A stretch of DNA of 64,000 bases from contig NC_063445.1 of the NCBI RefSeq assembly GCF_020379485.1, positions 51,361,422 through 51,425,421 of the forward strand. The letters run 5' to 3'. Below the pieces are notes generated by a model that ran no database searches, was not told where the DNA came from, and saw only the letters and a program-made list of their open reading frames with translations. Positions within the stretch are counted from its first letter, which is position 1, and each line of letters opens with the position of its first letter. Shown in pieces: positions 45,452 to 56,781 of the stretch. The position numbers were made by a program, and so were the translations under genes. This DNA comes from Brassica napus (Eukaryota; Streptophyta; Magnoliopsida; Brassicales; Brassicaceae).

Positions 45452-47338
45452 TCAAGGATAGTAAGTGGGGGCAGATGCCCCAGCATCATCGTCGTCCGGT
45501 GGGAACGTGGTGTAGTAACCTCCATGTCCTGAGCTGTAGTCTCCATACCATTGTTGGCTCTGAACTTCTTCAATCTCAGCTTCACTTTCTGAAGAGGCTA
45601 GGGATGGAGACTTGTTTCCAGAGGCGGAAGGCTGAGTGGGTGGGTTCCTCCATTGTCGCTGGAGCTATCTATCAGTGAGTGGGAAACCAAGATCAGTGGG
45701 CCGAGGTGGGGACTGGGGGACTGATGTGTCCGCGAAGGCGAAGTCCGCTGAGCTACATCCAGCTATTCCTCCTCTGGTCAAGACATCGGCCACCTTTTTC
45801 ATGAACTTGGCTGAAGTCTTTGCTTGCTTCTTCACCGTCTTGCTCAGAGCCTTGCACTTGTCCTTCAGCTTTTCGATTGTTCTGTCTTGTGCCTTGTTCC
45901 ATCGCTGAAGTCGACCAATGTGGTCATGAGCATCACGAAGCGCACCAGGGGGAAGGACTCCATCATGTGGCTTGAAGTAGTAGCGTGAAGGTCCATAGAT
46001 GGGTACAGATTCTTCCCTAGGAGGTTCCGTGAAGTCGTGTCTCGTCGGAACACTCCTTTTCCTTGGTGCAGCAATGGGACCGAGAGACCCGTGTTCTCCA
46101 AGAAAGTCTTCTTGGGATAAGTTGAAGCTGATAGCTCCAGGTCTCTCTAAGCTCGCCAGTCTCTGGTTTGGAAGAACCACTTCGAAAGGCTTGCCCTGCA
46201 AGTAGTAGTGGTAGACGTAGTCCTTCCCATACATCCCACTGAAATAGGTTGCAATCCTCAAGTAAGTGCCATCGATGAACTTAGGCCCTGCTGCGTCTTT
46301 TCCCAAGGGAACATTCAGAAATTGGAGCAGTGGTGTGATCATCCCGCATATCCCAATCTTTGGTTGCAAATCAGTTGTGTACCATGCCCAGTCTCTCTAG
46401 TGCTCGAGACGATTCACGAAGAAGCTGACCATCCCGAAGGAAGCATAAATGTCGTTGCTTGGAAGGGGCAACGTTCCAGGTGGGGCGTAGGGGCGGATAG
46501 CCGGGCAGAGCAGTCGCATGTCTTCCTCGGTGACATTACCAGCTTGCTTCCGTGGGTAGAATGCATGGACGAGCATCCTATGGAGGTAGCGTACAGACGG
46601 GTGCCGGATATGTGAGTTCTTGTCAGCCCCGGTAGAGTGCTTGTTTCCAGTGATTAACTTCCAAAACTGAGTGGGGAGGTTTTCACAATTGGGAAGGGAG
46701 TAGTCTGCCAAGTCTTGGAAACCCATGACTCTCCCAATGTCTTTGAAGTTCATGTTGTACTCTCTCCCATTGACATTGAACTTTATTTTGCCCCATTCTT
46801 GCCTCACGTGCGGATCGTCATGGTAAGTGACCTCAAGGGAAGACAAGAACTGACAGGAGACATCCCGGTAGGCGGGGTAAGCCATGGTGAGGAGTTTGGG
46901 CATCTTCAGGTGCCCCAGCATTGCCTCAATATCAGAATCGAGACCCACCTCCTTCAGCAAATCAAGGTCAGCAAATCTGGTTGGAGTCCAAGTTACCCCA
47001 TTCAGCAAATGATGATACAGCTCTTCCTCAGATGGAGTTTTCGCCCTGTCTCTATCCTCAGCAACCTCTTTCCCCTTGGACATCTTGGCCCTCTTTGTAG
47101 GAGCCTGCTCATCTGCACTTTCATCGCCACTCTCCTCATCTGTGGCAACTGCTATACTCTTTCCTGCCCTCTTCTCTTGCTCCTTTGCCTTCTTTGCAGC
47201 CACGGTTTGCTGTCGAGAAGTCTTTTGTGTCCCAGAACCAGCTCGTTCCGAGGCTAAAGCCTTTCCTCTCAACGAAGACTCTTGTCTTTCAGGTTCTTGC
47301 CTCTCAGCATCCGACTTTCCCTTAGTTTTCTTAACCAT
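45452..47338 (-). pseudogene. ATHILA ORF (Arabidopsis retrotransposon ORF-1 family), two stops
   Basis: A frame of 628 aa from ATG 47338, interrupted by TAG codons at 46397-46399 and 45665-45667. The N-terminus is basic and low-complexity (MVKKTKGKSDAERQEPERQE, KRAKMSKGKEVAED). The conserved core follows: FADLDLLKEVGLDSDIEAML, LSSLEVTYHDDPHVRQEWGK, FNVNGREYNMNFKDIGRVMG, then VRYLHRMLVHAFYPRKQAGN. A coiled-coil-like stretch (IEKLKDKCKALSKTVKKQAK) lies near the C-terminus, which ends TTFPPDDDDAGASAPTYY. This is the extra, 3'-located ORF of Athila elements. Its function is unknown and it has been compared to an envelope gene by position only. I see no signal peptide or clear membrane helix here. 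Confidence 0.88.
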
Positions 47339-47990
47339 TGTACCTGAGAAATACAAAACTTGGAAAGGGATAAGTCGATTGACTTTGCAAATGTAAACTT
47401 CAAGAAGCAACGTAAAGAATCACAATTCTCAATCTTTTCATCATGTGAAAATTACAAGACAAGTAAAATTCAATAATCAAAGTAATTCTAGAATGAGAGG
47501 GTTCTCTAATCAAAATTTTCAACACCTTAACATACTAACTCACCCACTAACACCCTCAATTAGGATCAATTTCGAAAATCCCAAATCCATGAACCCTAAT
47601 TTTGCCAATGTTCAAATTAAGCTCAATTCCACCATCAATTCAACAACCCAACTTGATATATAAGCTTTCCATAGTCTATTTTACCACAATCAAGCAAGAA
47701 AATGACCAAATTTCGATTTTTAAATTCTAGGGTTCATGGACCTACGAATTTGAATTTAAAAACACAATACCTTGCTTTGGATGGAAAAAAATGGGGAATG
47801 GGCGGTGAGGAATAGACTGTTGGGGCGAAAGCTTAGATTTAGAAACAAGAACTAGGAGATTTGGGTGAGAATTGAAAAAGTTAGGAGATTTTTGGTGTGG
47901 GTTTGTTTGAGAGAGTATGAGTGTTTGTGAGAGGAAGGGAGAGTGAAAGAGATGAAGGCGTGGGTATGGGTAGGTCTAGGGTCGTCCGGT
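47339..47990 (-). promoter_or_regulatory. Probable leader and intron of the ATHILA ORF
   Basis: Upstream of ATG 47338 is a pyrimidine-rich acceptor TTTCTCAG|GTACA (ending near 47346). A donor CAAAGCAAG|GTATTG lies near 47772, so a 427-bp intron may separate the ORF from a CT-rich leader (about 47773-47960) that looks like a plant 5' UTR. Confidence 0.5.
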
Positions 47991-48049
47991 TAGGTTTAGG
48001 GCTGGTTAACTCGAATTAAACCGGACAAAATTGAAGAGGGACTTACCTG

Positions 48050-48425
48050 GACCGGCTCGGGAGCGACCTGGAGTGGTCGCTCTGATAGGTCGCTCCGGGT
48101 CGCAGAAAACGCGAGCGACCTCACGTGGTCGCTGCGTCACGTCGCTCCGATCGACAGAAAATGCGAGCGACCTCACGTGGTCGCTGCGAGACGTCGCTCC
48201 GAGAGCGATTCTCGAGCCCCGGAGACAGAAATGCGAGCGACTTAGCCGAGTTGCTCTGATCACGTCGCTCCCAGCGACAGAAAACGCGAGCGACCTCACG
48301 TGGTCGCTGCGAGAGCGATTCTTGAGCTCCGGACACCGAAAATGCGAGCGACTTGGACCAGTCGCGTTGATCACGTCACTCCCAGCTGGAGCGACCTCGT
48401 GGCGTCGCTGCGGAACCTCACTCAC
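48050..48425. repeat. GTCGCTC repeat array upstream of the ATHILA ORF
   Basis: Units such as GAGCGACCTCACGTGGTCGCTG and ACGTCGCTCCGA repeat at irregular spacing, with spacers GACAGAAAATGC recurring four or five times. The GTCGCTC/GAGCGAC pairing matches the array in the LTR. ORFs on both strands are repeat artefacts. Confidence 0.88.
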
Positions 48426-48619
48426 ACGCTCGATTCTTTGCCTTGACCGGATCGATGAACCACCTGAACACTACTTCAACACTTTCCCCTCTTTTTTTTT
48501 TTTTTTATGAAATATGATGAAAATGAAAATACCAATGCAATATGTACAAGGATACGCATGAGACTTCCTCCCAAGTGAGCTTGTTTTAAGTCTCTAGCTT
48601 GACTTTACCTCCTTTTGGA

Positions 48620-49334
48620 TTAGGCTGGGGTAGGATCAGACAGTGGAGTTGAAACTCCATCTTCCTCAGGTGAATCAGCCATGTAGAGCTTAACCCTTTG
48701 CCCACTGACTGTGAAGTCTCTTCCATCAGTACTCCACAAAACTATTGCTCCATATGGCTTAACCTCTTTGACCTTGAAAGGGCCGGACCACCTTGACTTA
48801 AGCTTTCCTGGAAACAACTTCAGTCTTGAGTTGTAGAGAAGAACTTTATCTCCTTCTTTAAACTCTCTCTTTAGGATATTCTTGTCTTGGAAAGATTTAG
48901 TCTTCTCCTTGTAGATCCTTGAGTTTTCGAAGGCATCCATTCTTATCTCATCAAGCTCATGTAGCTGAAAAAACCTTTTCTCCTTGGCACTCTTGATGTC
49001 AAAGTTCAGCAACTTTACTGCCCAAAGTGCCTTGTACTCAAGCTCCACTGGTAGATGGCAAGCTTTCCCGTACAATTGGTTGAAAGGTGTGGTCCCCAGA
49101 GGTGTCTTGTAAGCTGTCCTGTAAGCCCAAAGGGCATCATCAAGCTTAACTGACCAATCCTTCCTTGTAATCCCCACAATCTTCTCCAAAATGGACTTGA
49201 TCTCTCTGTTAGAAATCTCAACTTGACCACTTGTTTGAGGATGGTAAGGAGTTGCAACCTTGTGCTTAACACCGTTCTTCCTGAGATGTCCCTCAAGCAG
49301 TTTGTTGATGAAATGAGACCCTCCATCACTGATT
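48620..49334 (-). pseudogene. Athila integrase C-terminal part
   Basis: Reads SDGGSHFINKLLEGHLRKNG across the CACTA junction, then HKVATPYHPQTSGQVEISNR, DWSVKLDDALWAYRTAYKTP, a chromodomain-free C-terminus ([34 protein letters not shown]) and a natural stop at 48620. It is separated from the rest of integrase by the CACTA element at 49335. Confidence 0.9.
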
Positions 49335-49800
49335 CACTACAAGAAAACATCACCTTAACGAGGGCGGTTTTCCTCGTTATTTCGTCGTAAAAGAGGCTTT
49401 ACGACGAAATAGCGAGGAAGCGCGTTTGCTCGTTACTCGTCCGTCGTAACACATATTTCCTCGCTAATTCGTCGTAACTTAGCGAGGAATATATTTCGTC
49501 GTAAAGACGAAGTAGGGCGATTCGTTGTAAAGACCACGTCAATATTCCACGCAAAGACGTCGCTACAATTCCTCGTAAATACCTCGAAATGAGTTCCTCG
49601 TAACCTACACGTAAATACCTTGAAAGAGTTTCCTCGCAAAATACACGTAACAACCACGAAACGATTTCCTCGTAAAATACTCGTAAACTTTTCCTCGTTA
49701 TTTCCTCGCAAATGTTTCCTCGTAAAATAGTCGTTAATTGTTTCTCGTCATTTCCTCGTAAGGTTTCCACGTAAAGAGGTCGTACATTAGCTACGAATTT
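49335..49800. repeat. Left subterminal repeats of the CACTA element
   Basis: Short motifs (CGTCGTAA, TTCCTCGTAAA, CGAGGAA) recur in both orientations every 10-30 bp. The same motifs recur at 51905-52070, 52310-52510, 52980-53170 and 55720-56035. Confidence 0.88.
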
Positions 49801-49966
49801 ACTTCGTTTTTATTATTTTTACAGAATTTAAAAATATAATTAAAAAATAATTAAAATTATTTAATTTAATAATAAATTAAAATTTAAAATAAAAATAAAT
49901 CAAAATGAAAATATTTTATATATAAATAAGTTTTGAATTTATATAATACAACAACCAAAAAAAAAA

Positions 49967-51835
49967 CTAAGGGTCGTTCATCGCCCGGTAGAATTCATCA
50001 CTCCTCCTCGTAACATCCGCCTCGTTATGTACGTCGGATGACTCGCCTTGAATGGGATGTTGTTGTCGCATGTTCCTCAACATGGACTCCCATTCCGGAT
50101 TTGTGGCCGCAATAACGTCCAAGAAACCCTCGACTCCACCCATACGAGATTTTGTCGCGGTCAACTCGTTACGCAGCTGAGCGAACTCTCTACGCAGCTC
50201 AGTGACTTCATCATCCCGTCGCTGACCATAAGACGATGTCGCTCTCGGAACATCGTTGACGGAACCAATACCCAACGTCCGTCCCTTTTTTTTAGGGACA
50301 ACCTTAAAAACAAAAAATAAATATTGTAAGTAAAAATTTAAAGTTAAATTAAATGAATAATAAAAAATTAATTTTTTTGAAAATTTACCTCCTCGTAAAT
50401 CTTATCCACGTCAAGTGTGGATAAGGTGACGGGTAATCCGTCGGTAGACTGCTGGGTCAGCTGAGTCTGGCGGTCTTCAACCCGAGCAACTACGTCGTTG
50501 TAGATTTGCTCGGACTTGCCATCTACAAATACGCCCGCCTTGTTCTTGTGGGTCCTCTCGTAAAGTTCCATAAGAGAAGGGAGATGTCCCGTCTCTTTGG
50601 CCTAAAAAACAGTTAAGAAAGTTAGAATAAATTAATATATATATTAAAAAAATTATTTAATAAAATATTTAATTACCATTTCCAAACGGACACCGGCGTG
50701 GGGTTTTTGGCCCGTAGTGTGAAGCATCGGCCCGTTCCCGTGCTCATCGACCGTGTTACGGGAGTTAGAGCAAGCCTGGGCGATTCTAATGGAATCAGGA
50801 AGGCGCCAATAACGGATGAGGCCATCCCACACATCTGTGGTGAGCTCAGCGGGTTTGCCACGCTCATACCCCTTCACGATCCAGTCACCCTTCCAGTTGG
50901 AGACCGTGTCCAACAAGCGAACTTTCGCCTTCGCGTTAAACTTCTTCCTCACCCTCTCAGTGATCCCCAAGGCTCAAGTATATTTTTGCTGTTGGAAAAA
51001 TAAATTAACAATTAGTTTTTTAGAAAGTATATATATAAATCATGAAAAAATTAAAGTATATATAATTAATTAATAGAAACTTACAGCGTAAATTTTGAAC
51101 CACGTCTTTCTGACGTAGTGAGGCGTCTTACTCCAGTTTGGATGTGGCATGGAGAAGTAACCCTTGATCGTGTCGGTTACGTCCGATGCAAGACATCCGT
51201 CAACCCCCCACCTGGAAAATACAAATTTAAAATATAAATTATTTTTTAATGTTATAAAAGAAATTTAAACGAATTAAAAAAAAATTAATGCAACATACCA
51301 CAAAGTTTCGTCCGGTCGGTCTGGGTCGATGACTGGTAAACCTTCTCTGCCTGGCAGACTGAGAATGTCCTCTACAGTGTACTGCGAGTAAGGAGCACTC
51401 GGAGGCACCATCAAATCAGGATGAATATCGGCGGCCATCGGAGGTGCCATCGGAGGAGGCACAGGAGGAGGCATCGGAGGAGGCACATGAGGAGCCGATG
51501 GTGCAGTAGAAGAAGTAGACCCAGAGACTCTCTGAGTGTACTGAGTCTCGGGGACAGTCTCCTGGCCCGAAGAACTGGGAGCGGAAGAAGAGGCCGGGTC
51601 TAAACGACTACCCGGCTCACCGAAGATCTCTCTGTAATGGGCAGTAAGTCTTCCTTTTCGAACCTGGAAAAAAAATGAAATTTTAAAATTAACATCAACA
51701 ATATATTTCCCAACATTATCCACATAATCAACACTAAACAACATAAAATCCGCAAACCTATCTAAATTCCCTATACTAACCACCTAATCTATCATAAACT
51801 AACCAAATTAGAGAGGAATCAGAGAGGCTAACCAT
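49967..51835 (-). pseudogene. TNPA-like gene of the CACTA (Transposase_24 / Ptta family)
   Basis: Six exons fit in phase: 51833-51835 (the ATG alone), 51299-51663, 51085-51211, 50677-50988, 50389-50601 and 49967-50302, for 451 codons. Exon 2 gives VRKGRLTAHYREIFGE and a Pro-rich stretch (PPPMPPPVPPPMAPPM). Exons 3-4 carry the conserved core WWGVDGCLASDVTDTIKGYF, PNWSKTPHYVRKTWFKIYA and SNWKGDWIVKGYERGKP. Exon 5 has LPSLMELYERTHKNKAG, and exon 6 a coiled coil ([20 protein letters not shown]). A TGA near the start of exon 4 (50974-50976) breaks the frame. A TATA-like TATATATA lies at about 51890. The family product binds the subterminal repeats. Confidence 0.85.
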
Positions 51836-52525
51836 TGCTACGAAATGGAGAGGAAGTAGAGAGGAAAGAAAGAGTGAGCGCTCGGGTGTATATATAAGAT
51901 TACATATCGTCGCAAATTCCTCGTAAGTTTACGACGAAATAGCGAGCAGTTACAAATGCCCGTCTTTTTTTTTACGAGGAAATTGCGAGGAATCACAAAG
52001 GCCCGTGTTTTTTTATACGAGGTATTAACAACGATTTACCTTACGAGCAATTAACGAGGCTTGCTTTCCTATAAATATACCCACAACTCTCACTCTCAAA
52101 CCACACACAAACTCCCAAATCACACCTTATCTCAAATCACAATCCTCAAAAAAATCCTATTCAAATTATAAATATTTGAAAAAAATAGGAAAAGGAGAAG
52201 ATATTAGAATTCATGTGGGCGAGACTTACGTATTATAATTGCTGGAAGTCTTGCCACATGTTAATCTGGTATTTCTCTCCTTTTCCTTTTTTTTCAAGTT
52301 TGTACACTACGAGATATTTACGACGATTTGTACTTACGTGGAATTAACGGGTTTATGTATAAATCCGTTTACGTGGTCTTTACGACGATTTCTGCTTACG
52401 TGGAATTAACGAGTGTTTTGTTTAAATCATTTTACGTGGTAGTTACGACGATTTCATACTACGAGGACTTTACGACGATTTGTGCTTACGTGGAATTAAC
52501 GAGTGTTATGTTTAAATCCCTAGAA

Positions 52526-52925
52526 TTCGAAACCCGAAACCCGAAACCCGAAACCCAAACCCGAAACCCGAAACCCCATACCCGAAACCCCAAACCCCAA
52601 CCCCCAACCCGAAACCCGAAACCCAAACCCCCATCTTTAATTTTCTACTTCATATATTCCAAACCCCATATTTAATTTTAAGTTTCGTCGTTATTTTTAA
52701 CGAGTGTTATGGTTAAATCCCTAGAACCCGAAACCCGAAACCCGAAACCCGAAACCCGAAACCCGAAACCCGAAATCCAAAACCCGAAACCCCAAACCCC
52801 GAACACCTAAACCCGAAACCCCAAACCCGAAACCAAAACCCGAAACCCGAAACCCGAAATCCAAAACCCGGAACCCCAAAACCCGAAACCCCAAACCCGA
52901 AACCCGAAACCCCAAACCCCAAATC
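52526..52925. repeat. CCCGAAA heptamer arrays (telomere-variant)
   Basis: Two arrays (about 52528-52627 and 52723-52922) consist mostly of AAACCCG heptamers, one base different from the plant telomere unit AAACCCT, mixed with AAACCCC and AACCCGG variants. Each follows the same lead-in (GTTTAAATCCCTAGAA or close). A third, aborted copy lies at about 53165-53205. Confidence 0.9.
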
Positions 52926-53189
52926 CCATATTCCTTATTTTCTACTTCATATATTCCAAATCCCATATTTATTTTTAGGTTTCGTCGTTATTTCCTCATT
53001 GTATTACGTTATATTTACGACGATTTCATCCTACGTGGTTTTTACGACGAATTCATCCTACGTGGTATTTACGACGATTTAGTCCTACGTGGAATTAACG
53101 AGTCCTTCGTCGTTATTTACTCGTTGGAATACGAGGACTTTACGACGATTTAAGCTTACGTGGAATTAACGAGTGTTATATTTAAATCC

Positions 53190-55619
53190 CTAGAATCCAA
53201 AACCCGAATATTTCATGGCTCGCTCATACTGATACATCCATCCGTAATGTACAGGTCCACGAAGCAATGCCTCATATGGGAGGTGGACAGCTAGATGCTC
53301 CATGACGTCAAAAAATCCGGGAGGAAATATCTTCTCCAAGTTGCACAATAAGATGAGAATGTTCTCCTGAAGCTGTTCCACAACTTCTTCTTTAAGAGTG
53401 CGTGTGCTCAGATCCCTGAAAAATGCTCCAATGCCTTTTATATTCAAAAAAAAATTAAACACATTGTTAGTCATATATTATTTTGTAAATTTTTGTGATA
53501 TAATACACTACGTACCTGCAAGTGCTTCATGTACGTTTGTTGGAAGTAGCTCCGCAAATGCAAAGGGCAGTAGTCGTTGCATAAATACATGACAATCATG
53601 ACTCTTCATCCCGGAGAACTTTTGACCCTTTTCAACACATCTAGAGAGATTCGAAACATACCCATCGGGGAACTTCACTTCTGATGCCACCCAGTTGAAC
53701 AACACCGACTTTTTTTCTGAAGATAATCTGAATATCGGAACGGGAACTTGTCCATTGCTTTTAATATGTAACTCGCTTCTTGAGCAAATATCCGGAAAGT
53801 CCAACCTCGATTTTATGTTGTCTTTTGTCTTCCCTGGGACATTCAATATTGTATTCATGATGTTCTCAAAGAAATTCTTCTCTATATGCATCACATCGAG
53901 GTTGTGGCGCAGAAGAAGATCCTTCCAATATGGCAACTCCCAAAATATACTCTTCTTGTGCCAGTTGTGATGAACACCGTAAGAATCTGGCATATTACGA
54001 GGGACATGCCAATTACCACCCCAACGAACTGTTTCGTTAGCTCCGTAGTAGTCGATTTGCTCTTCAATTTGTTCTCCAGTTAGATATGGAGGAGGAGTGT
54101 CTCTCACAACCCTTTTGTGCCTAAACAAATTCTTGTTTCTTCGGTAAGGATGGCCAATGGGAAGAAATCGACGGTGACAATCAAACCAACTTGTCTTCCT
54201 ACCATTCTTCAGTTGAAACGCATCTGTCGTTCCATTACAATATGGACAAGCTAATCTCCCATGTGTAGTCCATCCAGACAACATCCCATAGGCAGGAAAA
54301 TCACTTATGGTCCACAAAAGCATCGCTCGCATCGTAAAATTCGTCTTCGTTGAACAGTCATACGTCCTCACCCCTGTTGACCACAAATCCTTCAACTCTT
54401 TTATCATTGGTTGTAGGAAAACATCCAGGGACCTTTTTGGATGGTTCGGACCAGGTATTAATATGGTCAAGAATAGTAACTCCCGTTGCATGCACATCTC
54501 CGGTGGCAGGTTGTATGGAGTAAGAAAGACTGGCCACAATGAATATTGTCTCCCTGACATTCCGAACGGACTAAATCCATCTGTGCATAATCCGAGATAC
54601 ACATTCCGGATATTGCTAGCGAAATCTGGATGTACTTTGTTGAAATGTTTCCAGGCTCTTGCATCTGATGGATGAGTCATCTCACCATCCGTCTGAGTAT
54701 GCTCGGCATGCCATCTCATCTTTCCAGCAGTCTGCTCTGATTGATACAATCTTTTCAATCTATCTGTAATTGGTAGGTACCACATCCTTTGGTACGGTAC
54801 CCTATTACGTACCCGTCCTTGCGGCTTGAATCGTGGCTTCTTGCAGAATCGACATTCTTCTAGCTTCTCATCATCTCCCCAATAGATCATGCAGTTGTCG
54901 ATGCAAACATCTATCATCTCCGAAGGCAACCCAAGACTATAAACCAGTTTCTGAATCTCATAATAAGAATCAGCAGACACATTGTCTTCCGGCAAGTACT
55001 CTTTAAACAAGTCCGCCCATTCGTTCATGCAACTTTCAGGTAGATTGTGATCAGTTTTAATATTCATCATTCTAGCAGCTAACGACAATTTAGAGAGACC
55101 TTCTCTACCACTGTAAAGTGGTTGATTCGCCGCGTTTAACATTTCGTAAAACTTTTTTGCATCTATATTAGGTTCTTCATCTTCATCATGAGCTACGAAT
55201 GCATCAGCTACCATATCATGAACCCTATCATAATCTACCATCTCCTCCTGATGGTAACTATGTTCATTATGCAAATGATGATCAACCGGTTCTTTTTCCT
55301 GAAAATTGCTATTACTACTACTTGCTTCATTCTGATCATAATTAAAACCTTCTCCATGTTGAAACCAGATATAGTAATTTGCCGTGAAACCTCTATTTAT
55401 TAAATGCTTCCAAACATTTTCACGATTTGCCAGTTTCGAATTGTTGCATTTCCGACAAGGACAGAACATCTTACCACTTTCTTGGGCGAGCGGTGTTGAA
55501 TCTGCTTGATGCATAAATGTCTCCAGACCCGCAAGGTATTCTTTCGTCACTCTCCCGTTAGTATCTCTATGCATATACATCCACTTCCGCAACTCGTAAA
55601 TAGTCCCGGAGCCAGCCAT
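53190..55619 (-). pseudogene. TNP2-like transposase of the CACTA element, 3'-truncated
   Basis: Two exons are readable: 53516-55619, then 53190-53434, after a short intron with acceptor AAAAG. The N-terminus is the transposase-associated domain (MAGSGTIYELRKWMYMHRD, with CPCRKCNNSKLANRENVWKH). The tnp2 catalytic region follows (KPRFKPQGRVRNRVPYQRMW, DGFSPFGMSGRQYSLWPVFL, SDFPAYGMLSGWTTHGRLAC, RHNLDVMHIEKNFFENIMNT). Exon 2 begins a DUF4218 domain (FFRDLSTRTLKEEVVEQLQE, FDVMEHLAVHLPYEALLRGP) that stops after YERAMKY, where CCCGAAA-type repeat sequence takes over. The start at 55619 is chosen over the in-frame codon at 55673. The loss of the C-terminus suggests an inactive transposase. Confidence 0.9.
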
Positions 55620-56052
55620 TTTTTTTATTTCACGTTTTTTGTTGTTGGTGTGTTTAAAATGATGTTCAAACATCCATATTTATAGGAAAATTCGAATCTG
55701 GTAGTTGTAATTTTGCTATGAATTTACGACGAAAATTAATTAGGTGGGCAAAAAAAACGTGTAACACCTATAAAGTTGGTGGATTCAAAAATTTCTTCGC
55801 TAAATACACGTAAAATATTACCTCGTAAATACCACGCAAAGTTTACGTCGTATTTACGAGGAAATAGTTTTTCCTCGTAAAATACTCGTAAAATTACATC
55901 CACTTTACGACGAAACAGTTTTGTCGTTATGTTACGAGGAAATAACGATGACTTTAGTTTTTCACGTAAATTCGTCGTAAACTCGACGCAAATTAACGAG
56001 GATTGTTTTTCCTCGTTAATTTTCGTAGTTAAGCATGTGTTTTCTTGTAGTG

Positions 56053-56170
56053 ATTACAACTCTTGGAACTCCGAACCTTGGAAAGATGGTGCTCTTGAAC
56101 ATCTTGATTACCACTCTTGCATCATTGGTGGGACTTGAAATAGCTTCCACCCATTTTGAGACATAATCAA
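56053..56170 (-). other. Athila integrase segment between the two insertions
   Basis: A 118-bp island encoding DYVSKWVEAISSPTNDARVV and FKSTIFPRFGVPRVVIS on the minus strand. It is the integrase core between the copia (61294 side) and CACTA (49334 side) insertion points, and it proves that the three pieces are one element. Confidence 0.95.
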
Positions 56171-56633
56171 TGTAAGTAAAAAAAACACGTTTTACGTGTT
56201 GGTCGGCATGGACGGTGACGGCATGGACGGTGAGCTGAAATTGTTGACGTTGGTTTTGTCAAAGATTGTGAGCTCACCAAACACCTTCTTCATGCTTATA
56301 AAAAGAGAGCTAAGGAGAAGAAGAAATGCATCCTAAAATAAGAAAACAGAGAGAGAACGAGAGAAGAGAAGAGAAGAGAAGAAGAAAAAAAAAAGTTTTT
56401 TTTCTCACAAAAAAATATTCTTTAAGAAATTACGAGTAATTTCTGAGTGTATTTGGGATCGGGGTGTGAGTTGTGAGCTTGTAAAATTTACCAGGTTGAT
56501 AATAAAAGATCTGTAGCAGGTCCGGAGACGTAGGCAACATTGCCGAACTCCGTTAACAATTTTGTGTGTGTGCTTCTTTCCCGCTCCCATAAATTCTGGT
56601 TTACCGCAAAATTTAACCGCATATTTCCTAACA
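56171..56633 (+). repeat. 5' LTR of the complete copia element
   Basis: Starts TGTAAGTAAAAAAAACACG, ends TTTCCTAACA. CTTATAAAAAGAGAG near 56295 is a TATA box, with a purine-rich leader after it. Confidence 0.95.
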
Positions 56634-56781
56634 ACTGGTATCAAAGCTTGAGTTACGGTGATCAGTCAAATTTTTTGCAGAGTTACTATTCACATGAACA
56701 GTAATTCGTGAATAGTGAATTTTTGTCGGTAACATCGGTTTGTCGACGTAGGTGTTCTAATACACGGTGGTTCCAGAAACG

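Larger units (their letters stand above)
49335..56052 (-). mobile_element. CACTA (En/Spm) transposon
   Basis: The ends are CACTACAAGAAAACA at 49335 and its exact inverse at 56038-56052, with ATT duplicated outside (49332-49334 and 56053-56055). Both termini carry dense subterminal repeats (TTTACGACGAAAT, CCTCGTAAA, CGTCGTAA types) for about 450 bp on the left and 350 bp on the right, the usual TNPA binding zone. Two minus-strand genes lie inside, TNP2-like and TNPA-like. It is inserted in the Athila integrase. Target continuity across the duplication is exact. Confidence 0.96.

Noticed and set aside
48006..48510. ORFs of 71-159 codons on both strands
   Set aside because: They are by-products of the second GTCGCTC array, with no domain and the same repeat-like composition in all frames.
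52713..52966. ORFs encoding GFGFRVSGFGF-like repeats
   Set aside because: Direct translation of the CCCGAAA array on the minus strand; not a silk-like or glycine-rich protein gene.
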